From contig NZ_CP096040.1 of the NCBI RefSeq assembly GCF_023935105.1, forward strand, positions 310,001 through 374,000: 64,000 bases of DNA, in the 5' to 3' direction. Below are positions 40,035 to 49,103 of this stretch, one piece after another. Source of the DNA: Caulobacter segnis. Its GTDB lineage: Bacteria; Pseudomonadota; Alphaproteobacteria; Caulobacterales; Caulobacteraceae. Numbering within the stretch: the stretch's first letter is position 1; each line of letters opens with the position of its first letter. The notes under the pieces are model-generated. The model ran no database searches and was not told the DNA's origin. It saw only the letters and a program-made list of their open reading frames with translations. A program made the translations under genes and the position numbers.

Positions 40035-41216
40035 TTAACGGTGGGCTAAGGCCGAGGCGGGGGCCAGCTGCAGGCCGCGCGCCTGCAGGCCGGCGGACCA
40101 GATGCGGACCTGGGTGATGGTCACCGGATAGGCGAAGCCCGAGCCCAGCGACTGGCCGCGACCGGCCGCACCGTTCTCCAGCGCCCGCAGCTGGGCGTCG
40201 ATGGCGCCGGCCGACAGCTCGTCGTCGATCACCCGGTCGGCCGAGGCGCGCGGGATCGGGCCGCCGCGACGCGAGGCCAGGCCGTCGTCGACGAAGGCCA
40301 GACCGCGGGCCTTCAGCACGGCGTTGAAGGTGGTCATCGCCTGGTCGCTCTCGACGAACCGGGCGCCCAGATAGTTCGACAGGCCGAAGTAGCCGCTGGC
40401 GCGCGACATCAGCCACTCCAGCTTGCGCACGGTGTCTTCCGGCCGGTTGGCGGCGATCAGGGTGTAGGGGCCGGGGTCATTGGCCGGATAGTCGGCCGGC
40501 TCCATCGGCGTTTCCAGCAGCACCTCGTGGCCATGGGCGCGGGCCAGGTCGATCCAGCCCTGCAGGCCCTCGGCATAGGGCGCGAACGACAGGGTGATCT
40601 CGCCCGGCAGGGTCTCGATCGCCGCGCGGGTGGTCTGGGCGTTGAGGCCCAGGCCTCCGATGACCACCGACACCTTGGGACGGCCGTTCGGCGTGAACGG
40701 GCGGGCGTAGGCTTCCGCCGCCGTGCGACCATCCGCGCCGATGATCGGCAGCGGGCCGCCGCCGGGGCCGGGCGCGGTCAGGCCAGCGATCGGGGCCTGG
40801 GCCAGGCCCGGCCCCTGCGGGATCGGCGGCAGGTTCTGAAGGCCCTCGATCGGCGTCGCCTCGCCGCCCTCGGGGGCGACGGGCGCGAAGGGATCGCGCG
40901 ACAGCCCCAACTGGCCGGGGACGAAATCGGCCTCGTGGGCGGGATCGCCGCTCAGCGCCTCGCGCCAGCCGTCCGGCGCGTTCTTGGTGGCGCCGATCTT
41001 GGTCAGCTCCAGACGAATCACCGGCGCACCGGCGTGCGGGTCGCTGGTGATCAGCACCAGGGTCGCCAGCGAGGTCAGGAACAGAAGGGCCGCGCCGCTG
41101 GCGCCGATATAGGGGTTGCTCAAGGCGGCCATCAGCTTGGCGCGCAGGTCCCCGGATCCGCCCTCGGCGGGCGCGGCGGCGGCATAGGCGGGCTTGCGCG
41201 AGAACGTGACGGCCAT
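40035..41216 (-). CDS. Divergent polysaccharide deacetylase family membrane protein
   Basis: The 393-residue protein has one N-terminal membrane helix (about 40-58), a Pro/Gly-rich linker (to about 170), then a divergent polysaccharide deacetylase domain (PF04748): VSVVIGGLGLNAQTTRAAIETLPGEITLSFAPYA, HEVLLETPMEP and GYFGLSNYLGARF. Canonical NodB metal ligands are not evident, as usual in this family. It commonly lies next to ctpA and envC in Proteobacteria, which suggests a cell-wall role. A terminator separates it from ctpA. Confidence 0.9.
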   Translation of the reverse strand: MAVTFSRKPAYAAAAPAEGGSGDLRAKLMAALSNPYIGASGAALLFLTSLATLVLITSDPHAGAPVIRLELTKIGATKNAPDGWREALSGDPAHEADFVPGQLGLSRDPFAPVAPEGGEATPIEGLQNLPPIPQGPGLAQAPIAGLTAPGPGGGPLPIIGADGRTAAEAYARPFTPNGRPKVSVVIGGLGLNAQTTRAAIETLPGEITLSFAPYAEGLQGWIDLARAHGHEVLLETPMEPADYPANDPGPYTLIAANRPEDTVRKLEWLMSRASGYFGLSNYLGARFVESDQAMTTFNAVLKARGLAFVDDGLASRRGGPIPRASADRVIDDELSAGAIDAQLRALENGAAGRGQSLGSGFAYPVTITQVRIWSAGLQARGLQLAPASALAHR

Positions 41217-41314
41217 GACCCGGACAGGCTAGCGAGGAAGCTTCGAAGATATGGTTAACGAGATCCTGCGATCGGCCGGCGGCGGCGCGGCGCGACGTCG
41301 CGGGCCCAACGAAA

Positions 41315-41344
41315 AACGCCGCCCCGGTGTCCCGGAGCGGCGTT
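41315..41344 (-). terminator. Terminator after ctpA
   Basis: On the minus strand AACGCCGCTCCGG and its partner form a long hairpin (arms 41315-41327 and 41332-41344) followed by TTTTTCG. It lies 22 bases after the ctpA stop. Confidence 0.9.
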
Positions 41345-41366
41345 GATCTGGGGCGGGAAGAACGCC

Positions 41367-42758
41367 CTATTTGTTCTGGGTCACCGGCGCCTTGCCGGCC
41401 GCGGCGGCCGCCTTGGCGGTGACCTCGGCGACCTTGGCCGCCGGCTTGGGCAGCTTGGGCGTGGCGGCGACCGAGCCGGCGTTCAGCACGGCGATGGCGC
41501 GCTCCAGCTGGAAGTCGCCCTTCTTGTCGTCGAAGGCCGCCGGCGGCGCCTCGGCCGGGGCGTGCGGCGCGACGCGGGTCTTGCCCTCGTCGGCGTTCAG
41601 CGCGTTCTTGAAGCTGGCCTCGCTGAACCAGACGCGGTTGGCGATGTCCTGGGCCTGGTCGCGGGTCTGAGCGACCTCGAGGTCCGGGGCGATGCCGGTC
41701 TTCTGGATCGAGCGGCCCGACGGGGTGAAGTATTTGGCCGTGGTCAGCTTCAGGGCGCCGTCGGCCCCGCCGCGCAGCGGGATCACGGTCTGAACCGAGC
41801 CCTTGCCGAAGCTGGTCAGGCCGACCAGTTCGGCGCGGTGGCGATCCTGCAGGGCGCCGGCGACGATTTCCGCCGCCGAGGCCGAGCCCTGGTTGATCAG
41901 CACGACCATCTTCATGCCGTTCAGCAGGTCGCCGGGACGGGCGTTGTAGCGCTGGATGTTGCGCGGGTCGCGGCCGCGCTGGCTGACCACCTCGCCGCCG
42001 TCCAGGAACACGTCGGCCACGCCGACCGCCTGGTCCAGCAGGCCGCCGGGATTGTTGCGCAGATCCAGGATCAGGCCCTTCATCTGCGGGTTCTTGGCCT
42101 TCAGGTCGTTGATCGAGGCGACCACCGCGTCGGTGGCCTTCTCGTTGAAGCCCGGCAGGCGGACATAGCCATAGTCGCCTTCCATGCGGGCGATGGCCGC
42201 CTTGGGCTTGATCACCTCACGAACCAGCTTGACGTCGAACGGGTCGGTCTTGTCGCGGGCGATGGTCAGGGTGACCGCCTCGCCGGCCGTGCCGCGCATC
42301 TGCTTGACGGCCTCGGTGACCGTCAGGCCCAGCACGCTCTGGCCGTTGACCGCGGTGATGTAGTCGCCGGCCTGGATGCCCGCGCGCGAGGCGGGGGTGC
42401 CGTCCATCGGCGAGATCACCTTCACGACGCCGTCCTCGCTGGTGACCTCGATGCCGAGGCCGCCGTACTCGCCGCGCGTGGTGTCCTGCATGTCCTCGTA
42501 GCTGTCGGGCGACAGGTAGCCCGAGTGCGGATCCAGGCTGGTCAGCATGCCGTCCAGCGCCGCTTCGATCAGCTTCTTGTCGTCGACCTCGGTGACGTAC
42601 TGGTCCTCGACCGTGCCCAGCACGTCGCCGAACAGCTCGAGCATCTTGTAGGTCTTGGTCTTGGGGGCGTTGTTCGCCTGGGCGATGGGGCTGACGTAAG
42701 CCATCGCGCCCGCGCCGAGGACGAAAGCCGAAACTCCGATGAGCAGATACTTGCGCAT
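41367..42758 (-). CDS. ctpA: S41 carboxy-terminal processing peptidase
   Basis: CtpA-type proteases cut periplasmic substrates at their C-terminus and often degrade peptidoglycan hydrolases. The 463-residue protein has an N-terminal signal anchor (LLIGVSAFVLGAGAMAYV), a PDZ domain (about 80-160), and the S41 catalytic serine in NQGSASAAEIVAGAL with the lysine in TSFGKGSVQT. An Ala/Lys-rich tail (about 425-463) follows. ATG 42758 has CAGGG upstream. It sits after an EnvC-type gene, matching the known pairing of Ctp proteases and cell-wall hydrolase regulators. Confidence 0.94.
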   Translation of the reverse strand: MRKYLLIGVSAFVLGAGAMAYVSPIAQANNAPKTKTYKMLELFGDVLGTVEDQYVTEVDDKKLIEAALDGMLTSLDPHSGYLSPDSYEDMQDTTRGEYGGLGIEVTSEDGVVKVISPMDGTPASRAGIQAGDYITAVNGQSVLGLTVTEAVKQMRGTAGEAVTLTIARDKTDPFDVKLVREVIKPKAAIARMEGDYGYVRLPGFNEKATDAVVASINDLKAKNPQMKGLILDLRNNPGGLLDQAVGVADVFLDGGEVVSQRGRDPRNIQRYNARPGDLLNGMKMVVLINQGSASAAEIVAGALQDRHRAELVGLTSFGKGSVQTVIPLRGGADGALKLTTAKYFTPSGRSIQKTGIAPDLEVAQTRDQAQDIANRVWFSEASFKNALNADEGKTRVAPHAPAEAPPAAFDDKKGDFQLERAIAVLNAGSVAATPKLPKPAAKVAEVTAKAAAAAGKAPVTQNK

Positions 42759-42872
42759 TAAGGCCCTGAAGGCTCCCTGGCGGCGCGCGGCGCCGCAAAC
42801 CGTGTTTAGCCCCGTCCAACCACTGACAGTGGCCGTAGGTGTAATTACGGCCACCATTACTGAAAAAGTCGA

Positions 42873-43928
42873 CTATCGCGACTCTTGTTTGAGCCAGCGT
42901 TCCGGGTCCGCCGGCTCACCGTTCTCCCGGACCTCCATATAGAGTTCCGGATCGGAGGATACATGATCCGGCATCTTCCCGATGGGGGCGCCGGCCGCGA
43001 CAGATTGTCCGGGTGACGCCGTTATCTGGTCCAGGCCGGCCAGCACCAGATGATAAGCGCCTTGCGAGCGCAGGATCAGCACCGCGCCCCAGCCGTTCAG
43101 CGCGCCGGCGTATTCGACGGTGCCCGCGGCGGGGGCGGTGACGGTCAGGCCCTTGTCGACACGGATGGTCAGGCCGGGCGACTTGCCCCCGGCCGGCATC
43201 TCCTGGCCGAAGCGGCGGACGATGGCTCCTGCGGCGGGGCTGCGCAGGTGCAGCGGGCCCGTCGGCTCGACCCGGCCCAGCCCATCGGTCAGAGCGCCCA
43301 GGGTGCGCAGTTCGCTCTCCTCGGCCAAAGCCTCGTGGGCGAAGGCGCGCTCCAGCTGGGTCTTCTCGATGATCAGGCGCTCGATCTCGCCCTTGCGGTC
43401 GGCCACCACGCTCTCGGCGGTGAACAGCTCGGCCGAGGCGGCGGCGGCTTCGCGGCGCAAGGTCCCTACGGCCGTGGCCTGGCGGGCGTAGGCGTCGGCG
43501 CGGCGCTGCAGCTCCGGCGTCATCGCCCGGATCAGGATCGCCGCCCGCACGGCGTCGCGGGCGTCGCCCGGCGAGACCAGCAGGGCCGGCGGCGGGTCGC
43601 GGCGGAACAGCTGCAGGGCCGACAGCAGCAACGACAGCCGCTGCCGGTTGACGCCCAGGTCGGCCAGGATCGAGCGCTCGCGGGCGTTCAGCGTTTCCAG
43701 TCGGGCGCGCTTGGCGTCGACATCGGCCCCGGCGGCGATGCGGGCGTGATCCAGGCGGTCCAGCTCGGCCCGAAGATCCTCGATCTCACGGCGGGTGTCG
43801 GCGGCCTGCTGGCGATCCTTGGCGCGCTGGGCCTCGATGGCGCGATCGGCGCGCTGCCAGCCAACCACGGCCGTGGGAACGGCGAGGGCCAGGGCCACGA
43901 GGCCGATGACGAGTCGTGAGCGGGACAT
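42873..43928 (-). CDS. EnvC-like murein hydrolase activator (degenerate LytM domain)
   Basis: The 351-residue protein has an N-terminal signal anchor (about 5-22), long coiled coils (about 25-115 and 165-220) and a C-terminal LytM/M23 domain. The metal ligands of active M23 peptidases are lost: the usual H-x(3)-D reads as SPGLTIRV and the H-x-H as PELYMEV. This is the pattern of EnvC-type factors that activate amidases without being enzymes. C. crescentus has such a factor (LdpF), which is a likely relative. ATG 43928 lies 16 bases after rlmH. Confidence 0.9.
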   Translation of the reverse strand: MSRSRLVIGLVALALAVPTAVVGWQRADRAIEAQRAKDRQQAADTRREIEDLRAELDRLDHARIAAGADVDAKRARLETLNARERSILADLGVNRQRLSLLLSALQLFRRDPPPALLVSPGDARDAVRAAILIRAMTPELQRRADAYARQATAVGTLRREAAAASAELFTAESVVADRKGEIERLIIEKTQLERAFAHEALAEESELRTLGALTDGLGRVEPTGPLHLRSPAAGAIVRRFGQEMPAGGKSPGLTIRVDKGLTVTAPAAGTVEYAGALNGWGAVLILRSQGAYHLVLAGLDQITASPGQSVAAGAPIGKMPDHVSSDPELYMEVRENGEPADPERWLKQESR

Positions 43929-43944
43929 CGCTCGATCTCTAGCC

Positions 43945-44409
43945 CTAATCGCGGTGATAGGGCGAGCCCGACAGGATGGTGGCGGCGCGATAGACCTGCT
44001 CGGCCAGCATCGCCCGAGCCAGGGCGTGCGGCCAGGTCTGCACGCCAAAGGCCATGGTCTCGTTGGCGGCCGACAGGATCGAGGGATCCAGACCGTCGGC
44101 GCCGCCGATCAGGAACACCACGCGGCGATGGCCGTCGTCGCGCAGCCGGGCCAGGTGATCGGCAAAGGCGCGGCTCTTCCAGGCCTTGCCGTGCTCGTCG
44201 CAGGCCACGACATAGGCGCCCTCCAGGTGCGGCCGCAGCACCTCGGCCTCGGCGGCCTTGCCGGGTTTCCTGGCCTCGACCTCGACGATCTCGACAGGGC
44301 CCAGGGCCAGGGCGCGACCGGACGCGGTGGCGCGGGACGCATAGTCCAGGGCCAGTTGCGCCTCGACCATGCGGCCGAGTTTTCCGACGGTGAGGATGGT
44401 GATCTTCAT
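43945..44409 (-). CDS. rlmH: 23S rRNA pseudouridine-1915 N3-methyltransferase
   Basis: RlmH methylates pseudouridine 1915 in helix 69 of 23S rRNA, using SAM. The 154-residue SPOUT enzyme has ITILTVGKLG at the start, VACDEHGKAWKSRAFADHL, the SAM-binding knot FLIGGADGLDPSILSAA and the C-terminal LARAMLAEQVYRAATILSGSPYHRD. The length is normal. It lies 58 bases after rsfS in the same cluster. Confidence 0.97.
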   Translation of the reverse strand: MKITILTVGKLGRMVEAQLALDYASRATASGRALALGPVEIVEVEARKPGKAAEAEVLRPHLEGAYVVACDEHGKAWKSRAFADHLARLRDDGHRRVVFLIGGADGLDPSILSAANETMAFGVQTWPHALARAMLAEQVYRAATILSGSPYHRD

Positions 44410-44467
44410 CGGGAAACAGGGCTCGAGGCCGCTATCCCTTCACGAGACAGCGGCCGAGCGCGAGAGA

Positions 44468-44938
44468 TCAGTTCGCAGCCGTACGGTGCGGGGCGTCGAC
44501 CGCCCAGATCTTCTCGATGTTGTAGAAGCTGCGCACTTCGGGGCGGAACAGGTGGATGACGACGTCGCCGGCGTCGATCAGCACCCAGTCGCAATGCGGT
44601 AGGCCTTCGACCCGCGCCTTGCCGAAGCCGTTTTCCTTCAGCGCCCGCAGGATGTGATCGGCCAGAGCGCCGACGTGACGGTGCGAACGGCCGGACGCCA
44701 CGATCAGGCTGTCGGCGACCGAGCTCTTGTCCGTCAGGTCGATGTGGACGATGTCCTGGGCCTTGTCGTCGTCCAGGCGGGTGAGGATCAGGCGCTCCAG
44801 CGCCTTCACGTCGAGGGGCAGACTCAGGCCCGGGGATTCAGTCGAGGACTCGGCGCCGGCCGAGCCTTCGTGCGCACTTTGCGCGGGGTCGCTACGCAGC
44901 GGATTGCTCCTTATGGGGTCGCTGTGGATATCCCTCAT
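44468..44938 (-). CDS. rsfS: Ribosome silencing factor
   Basis: RsfS binds ribosomal protein L14 and blocks subunit joining during starvation. The conserved core (about 40-150) has LDDDKAQDIVHIDLTDKSSVADSLIVASGRSHRHV, GLPHCDWVLIDAGDVVIHLF and VRSFYNIEKIW. An N-terminal extension of about 40 Ser/Pro/Asp-rich residues precedes it; there is no internal Met to shorten it, so the start at ATG 44938 is uncertain. It follows nadD by 94 bases. Confidence 0.95.
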   Translation of the reverse strand: MRDIHSDPIRSNPLRSDPAQSAHEGSAGAESSTESPGLSLPLDVKALERLILTRLDDDKAQDIVHIDLTDKSSVADSLIVASGRSHRHVGALADHILRALKENGFGKARVEGLPHCDWVLIDAGDVVIHLFRPEVRSFYNIEKIWAVDAPHRTAAN

Positions 44939-45032
44939 AGCACGGAATTGGAGAAACCGTGAGGGGGTGATGGCCGAACGCTGTTTGGCCGCGCGGCGTG
45001 AGGCCTCCGCGCCACGCCGGAAAGCTTGGCCT

Positions 45033-45611
45033 TCAGCCTTTCGGCCGCCCTGTCTGCCGCGACCTCAAAGCCGTCGAGGAGGCGAAGTTCAGTGGGCCGG
45101 TCAGGTAGACCCAGGCCGGGGCCGTGGCGTCGGGCAGGCGCGCGGCGGCGCTGGCCGGCCAGCGGGCGAAGGCGAAGCGGCGGGCGGCCGGGGCGGTGCG
45201 GGCTTTCAGCGCGATCCAGGGCCGCGAGATCACCGCCACCGGAACCTCGCGCATGATCTGGGTCCAGCCGCGCCAGCGGTGGAAGGTGGCCAGGCTGTCG
45301 GCGCCCATCACCCAGACGAACTTCACGCCCGGATAGCGCGCCCGAAGAACCCGCAGAGTGTCGATCGTGTACCGCGAACCCAGCCGCGTCTCGGCGTCGG
45401 AGACGATCATGCCCGAGCCGCGCGCCCAGCGGCGGGCGGCGGCCATGCGCTCAGCCACGGGACGGGTCTCGTGCGAGGACTTCAGCGGGTTCTGCGGCGA
45501 GACTAGCCAGATGACCCGGTCCAGCTCCAGGCGACGCATGGCCGTCTCGGCGACGTGGGCGTGGCCCTCGTGCGCCGGGTTGAAGCTGCCGCCGAACAGG
45601 CCGACGCGCAT
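45033..45611 (-). CDS. nadD: Nicotinate-nucleotide adenylyltransferase
   Basis: NadD adenylates nicotinic acid mononucleotide in NAD synthesis. The 192-residue product has the nucleotidyltransferase motif GLFGGSFNPAHEGHAHVAE, WLVSPQNPLKSS, RYTIDTLRVLRARYP and VWVMGADSLATFHRWRGW. The second nucleotidyltransferase motif (usually ISSTxIR) is replaced near the C-terminus by SSTALRSRQ. ATG 45611 has GGAG upstream; an earlier start at 45695 would overlap proA by 35 bases. Confidence 0.95.
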   Translation of the reverse strand: MRVGLFGGSFNPAHEGHAHVAETAMRRLELDRVIWLVSPQNPLKSSHETRPVAERMAAARRWARGSGMIVSDAETRLGSRYTIDTLRVLRARYPGVKFVWVMGADSLATFHRWRGWTQIMREVPVAVISRPWIALKARTAPAARRFAFARWPASAAARLPDATAPAWVYLTGPLNFASSTALRSRQTGRPKG

Positions 45612-45660
45612 CCCGGGCTCCAGGTGGAACCCGAGGCGCTGGGCGTTGGGCCGGCCGGCC

Positions 45661-46935
45661 TCAGGGACGAGTCTGGCCGGTCCCGCGAACCACATACTTG
45701 AACGTCGTCAGTTGCTCGGCCCCAACCGGGCCGCGGGCGTGAAGCTTGTCGGTGGCGATGCCGATCTCGGCCCCGAAGCCGAATTCGCCGCCGTCGGCGA
45801 ACTGGGTCGAGGCGTTGACCAGCACGATGGCGCTGTCGACCGCCGCCACGAAGGCGTCGGCGGCGGCCGCGTCTTCGGTGACGATCGCGTCGGTGTGGCC
45901 CGAGCCATGGGCGGCGATATGGGCGGCCGCGCCGTCCACGCCATCGACCACGGCCACGGCCAGGATCGGCGCCAGGTATTCGGTGGTCCAGTCCTCCCGG
46001 GTCGCCGTCGTCATGGACGGCACGATGGCGCGGGCGGCGGCGTCGCCGCGCAGTTCACAGCCGGCTTTCACCAGCGCGTCGGCGATCGGCGGCAGCAGGG
46101 TCTCGGCGGCGGCCCTGTCGACGAGCAGGGTCTCGGCCGAACCACAGACCGACACCCGGCGCAGCTTGGCGTTGACGACGATGTCGACGGCCTTCTTCGG
46201 GTCGGCGGCCGCGTGGACGAAGACGTGGTTCAGGCCTTCCAGGTGACCCAGCACCGGGGCGCGGGCCTCGGCCTGGACGCGGGCGACCAGGCTCTTGCCG
46301 CCGCGCGGGATGATCAGGTCGATGGCCTTGTCCAGGCCCGACAGGATGGCGCCGACGGCGGCGCGGTCCGGGGTCTTCACCGCCTGGACGGCGGCGGCGG
46401 GCAGGCCGGCGGCCTTCAAGCCGCGTTCGATCGCGGCGTGGATGGCGAGGTTGGAGTCGATGCACTCCGAACCGCCGCGCAGGATCACCGCGTTGCCCGA
46501 GCGCACGCACAGCGCCGCGGCGTCGGCGGTGACGTTCGGGCGGCTCTCGTAGATCATGGCGATCACGCCGATCGGGGTGCGCACGCGACTGATGTCCAGG
46601 CCGTTGGGCCGGGTCCAGCGCGCGGTGGCCACGCCGATGGGATCGGGGATGTCGGCCACGGCCTCGACGCCCGCCGCCACGCCTTCCAGGCGTTTCTCGT
46701 CCAGCAGCAGGCGTTCCTGCATGGGAGCGGTCAGGCCATTGGCGCCGGCGCGGGCCAGATCCCTGGCGTTGGCGGCCAGAATGACGGCGGCGTCCCGGCG
46801 GATCTCTGCGGCCATGGCCCGGATGGCGGCGGTGCGCTGCTCTGGCGTGGCGAGGCGAAGCGCGCGCGCGCCCTCGCGGGCCGTCCGGCCCATCCCCGCC
46901 ATTGTCGCCTGCAAGCTGGCGCCCGCGTCGTCCAT
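45661..46935 (-). CDS. proA: Gamma-glutamyl phosphate reductase
   Basis: ProA reduces L-glutamyl 5-phosphate to glutamate semialdehyde with NADPH, the second step of proline synthesis. The 424-residue protein has [47 protein letters not shown], the catalytic Cys in [13 protein letters not shown] and the C-terminal [21 protein letters not shown]. No proB is inside the window. The gene is divergent from dedA with 242 bases between. Confidence 0.96.
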   Translation of the reverse strand: MDDAGASLQATMAGMGRTAREGARALRLATPEQRTAAIRAMAAEIRRDAAVILAANARDLARAGANGLTAPMQERLLLDEKRLEGVAAGVEAVADIPDPIGVATARWTRPNGLDISRVRTPIGVIAMIYESRPNVTADAAALCVRSGNAVILRGGSECIDSNLAIHAAIERGLKAAGLPAAAVQAVKTPDRAAVGAILSGLDKAIDLIIPRGGKSLVARVQAEARAPVLGHLEGLNHVFVHAAADPKKAVDIVVNAKLRRVSVCGSAETLLVDRAAAETLLPPIADALVKAGCELRGDAAARAIVPSMTTATREDWTTEYLAPILAVAVVDGVDGAAAHIAAHGSGHTDAIVTEDAAAADAFVAAVDSAIVLVNASTQFADGGEFGFGAEIGIATDKLHARGPVGAEQLTTFKYVVRGTGQTRP

Positions 46936-47177
46936 CGTCCCGGTCCTAATCCTAATGGCCCTGGTAAGTTATGCTCAGGTTGAGGCTTACCTAGGCGCTT
47001 TCCGGCAAGGATGAAACCGGCTTCGTCTGAAAACGGATGGAGTTTCGCTGCGTGGCCGATGCAGGCCCGGGTTTCGAAGAGGTTTCCGTGTCACAGGGCG
47101 CCAGTTCTTCGCGAACAGGTCACCTTGCCGCCTTATGGAAGCCCGTGAGCGCACCTATCTGTGCGTTCGAGGAGTCC

Positions 47178-47825
47178 ATGGACAGTTTGCTTTCCCCCGT
47201 CAGCGCGTTCGTTTCGCAACACCAGGCTTGGGCCGGCCCGATTCTCGGGGCCCTGACCTTGCTGGAATCGATGTTCCTGATCGGAGCGTTCGTGCCGGCG
47301 ACGGCCTTGATGCTGCTGGCCGGCGGCCTGATCGCCAGCGGCGCGCTGGATCCCGTCGAGGTGTTCTTCTGGTGCGTGGCCGGCGCGGTGCTGGGCGACG
47401 CCATCTCGTTCCAGATCGGCCGCCAACTGGGCGCGCGCGCCCTGCGCCATCCGGCCCTGCGGTCACGCCGCCGCGCCGTGGCGCGCACGCGCCTCTATGC
47501 CAGCCGCTATGGCGTGGTGTCGGTCTTCGTGGGCCGGTTCTTCGGGCCTCTACGCGCTTTCGTGCCGGTGATGGTCGGCATGCTGCAGATGCGCGCCTGG
47601 GTCTTTCAGGTCGCCAACGTCGTCTCGGCGATGCTGTGGGTCGGCGTCCTGCTGGCGCCGGGCTACCTGGCCGCGCGAGGCCTAGCGCTGCTGGAGCTGG
47701 AAGGCTGGGCGCTGTGGCCGCTTCTGGGCGGCGGCGCGGCCATCGTCCTGGGCGGCTCGGCCCTGATCAACGCGTTGCGCCGGTCGGCCCAGCGTCGGCG
47801 CGCGGCGCTGCCGGCGACCCTCTAA
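47178..47825 (+). CDS. DedA family membrane protein
   Basis: The 215-residue protein has about five membrane segments and the DedA/VTT core: ESMFLIGAFVPATALMLLAGGLIA, GAVLGDAISFQIGRQLG, ASRYGVVSVFVGRFFGPLRAFVPVMVGML and VSAMLWVGVLLAPGYLA. The acidic residue in the first re-entrant loop and the FVGRFFGPLR arginine are present. DedA proteins act as lipid scramblases or flippases (undecaprenyl phosphate or phosphatidylethanolamine). ATG 47178 has GAGGAG upstream. The terminator begins inside its last codons. Confidence 0.92.
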   Translation: MDSLLSPVSAFVSQHQAWAGPILGALTLLESMFLIGAFVPATALMLLAGGLIASGALDPVEVFFWCVAGAVLGDAISFQIGRQLGARALRHPALRSRRRAVARTRLYASRYGVVSVFVGRFFGPLRAFVPVMVGMLQMRAWVFQVANVVSAMLWVGVLLAPGYLAARGLALLELEGWALWPLLGGGAAIVLGGSALINALRRSAQRRRAALPATL

Positions 47826-47841
47826 GGGCGCCGGCCTTTTC
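47811..47841 (+). terminator. Terminator overlapping the dedA stop codon
   Basis: CCGGCG-A-CCCT (47811-47821) and AGGGCGCCGG (47825-47834) form a ten-base-pair stem with one bulged A and a CTA loop, followed by CCTTTTCG. The stop codon TAA (47823-47825) lies at the loop. Confidence 0.88.
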
Positions 47842-47848
47842 GCTCGTC

Positions 47849-48688
47849 CTATTCGGCATCCCAGGCGTAGGCCTTGTCCAGCCAGTCGCCCAGGCGCCCG
47901 TCCGGTTGGGCCAGGCCGTGGATGCGGGTCATCTCGTCGTCGGTGAGGGCGAAGTCGAGAATGTCGAAATTCTCCTCGACGCGCTTGGGGTTGCTGGTGC
48001 GCGGGATGGCGATGACGCCCTGCTGGATCAGCCAGCGCAGGGTGACCTGGCCCGGGGTCTTGCCGTGAGCGCGGCCGATCTCGATCAGCGTCAGATCCTG
48101 GCCGACCTTGCCCTGCGCCAGGGGCGACCAGGCGGTGATCGAGACGCCCAGGGCCTCGGCCTTGGCCTTCAGGGTCTTGAGCGAGAGATAGGGGTGATAC
48201 TCGACCTGGTCGGTGGCGATCGGCGCCTCCGACAGCTTGGCGGCCTCTTCCAGCTGGGCCGCGGGAAAGTTCGACACGCCGATGGCCCGCGTCCAGCCGC
48301 GCGAACGGACCTCGTTCAGCGCCTTCAGGGTTTCGACCAGCGGGACCTCGGGCTTGGGCCAGTGCAGCAGCAGCAGGTCGACATGGTCGACGCCCAGGCG
48401 CTCCAGGCTCTTCTCGGTCGAGCGCTGCAAATCACCGTCGGCGAACTTGTCGATCCAGACCTTGGTGGTCAGGAAGATCTCGTCGCGCTTGATCCCGCTG
48501 GCCTTGATCGCCCGACCGACCTCGCGTTCGTTGCCGTAGATCTGGGCGGTGTCGATGTGGCGATAGCCGACCTCCAGCGCCTTCTCGACCAGCGTGACGG
48601 CCGCCTCGTTCTCCAGCTGCCAGGTGCCGAAGCCGAGGGCGGGGATCAGGACGTCGCCGGAGCGGACGGCGGGAACGAGCTTGGACAT
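47849..48688 (-). CDS. Aldo/keto reductase
   Basis: The 279-residue NADPH-dependent oxidoreductase has the barrel start GDVLIPALGFGTWQ, the catalytic Asp/Tyr in YRHIDTAQIYGNE, Lys in TTKVW and His in LLLHWPKPE, plus VSNFPAAQLEE, QVEYHPYLSL and the cofactor-binding AIPRTSNPKRVEENFDI. It is of the 2,5-diketogluconate reductase type, which reduces various aldehydes and ketones. ATG 48688 gives the normal length; the frame is open upstream. A YjbR-type gene precedes it by 20 bases on the same strand. Confidence 0.94.
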   Translation of the reverse strand: MSKLVPAVRSGDVLIPALGFGTWQLENEAAVTLVEKALEVGYRHIDTAQIYGNEREVGRAIKASGIKRDEIFLTTKVWIDKFADGDLQRSTEKSLERLGVDHVDLLLLHWPKPEVPLVETLKALNEVRSRGWTRAIGVSNFPAAQLEEAAKLSEAPIATDQVEYHPYLSLKTLKAKAEALGVSITAWSPLAQGKVGQDLTLIEIGRAHGKTPGQVTLRWLIQQGVIAIPRTSNPKRVEENFDILDFALTDDEMTRIHGLAQPDGRLGDWLDKAYAWDAE

Positions 48689-48708
48689 GAAGAACTCCGG
48701 AAAAGGCG

Positions 48709-49068
48709 TCAGGCGGATATGGGGGCGGGGTGGGCCTGGTCCCAGGCCTTCACGACCGTCTTGGGCGCGGTGGCGCGCCATTGGCGCAGGACCAGTCGCT
48801 GGACCGTGCCGGAATGGGCCTTGTCCAGGCGAACCAGCACATAGGGGTAGTTCTTGAAGTGGTCGGTGAAATGGAACACGTCCGGCTCGGCCTCGACCAG
48901 CATCTCGCGCTCGTCGAAGGGCACGGCCGGGCAGACCAGGCTCTCGCCGTCCTCGAACAGGCGGGTCAGGAACTTGCCGTGCGCCTTCAGGCACGGGCGG
49001 CCATAGGACGTGCCGTCCTCGACGCCGGGCAGTTTGAACGCGAAGGCTCTGACGTCTTCGTAGGTCAT
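48709..49068 (-). CDS. MmcQ/YjbR family protein
   Basis: The 119-residue protein has the family pattern YEDVRAFAFKLPGVEDGTSYGRPCLKAHGKFLTRLFEDGES and ends with LDKAHSGTVQRLVLRQWRATAPKTVV. These double-wing DNA-binding-like proteins are of unknown function. ATG 49068 has GGGGAGAG upstream. It is 20 bases before the aldo/keto reductase start and probably cotranscribed. Confidence 0.88.
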   Translation of the reverse strand: MTYEDVRAFAFKLPGVEDGTSYGRPCLKAHGKFLTRLFEDGESLVCPAVPFDEREMLVEAEPDVFHFTDHFKNYPYVLVRLDKAHSGTVQRLVLRQWRATAPKTVVKAWDQAHPAPISA

Positions 49069-49103
49069 GGGCAAGCTCTCCCCAGCGCGACTATATGTGG
49101 TGA

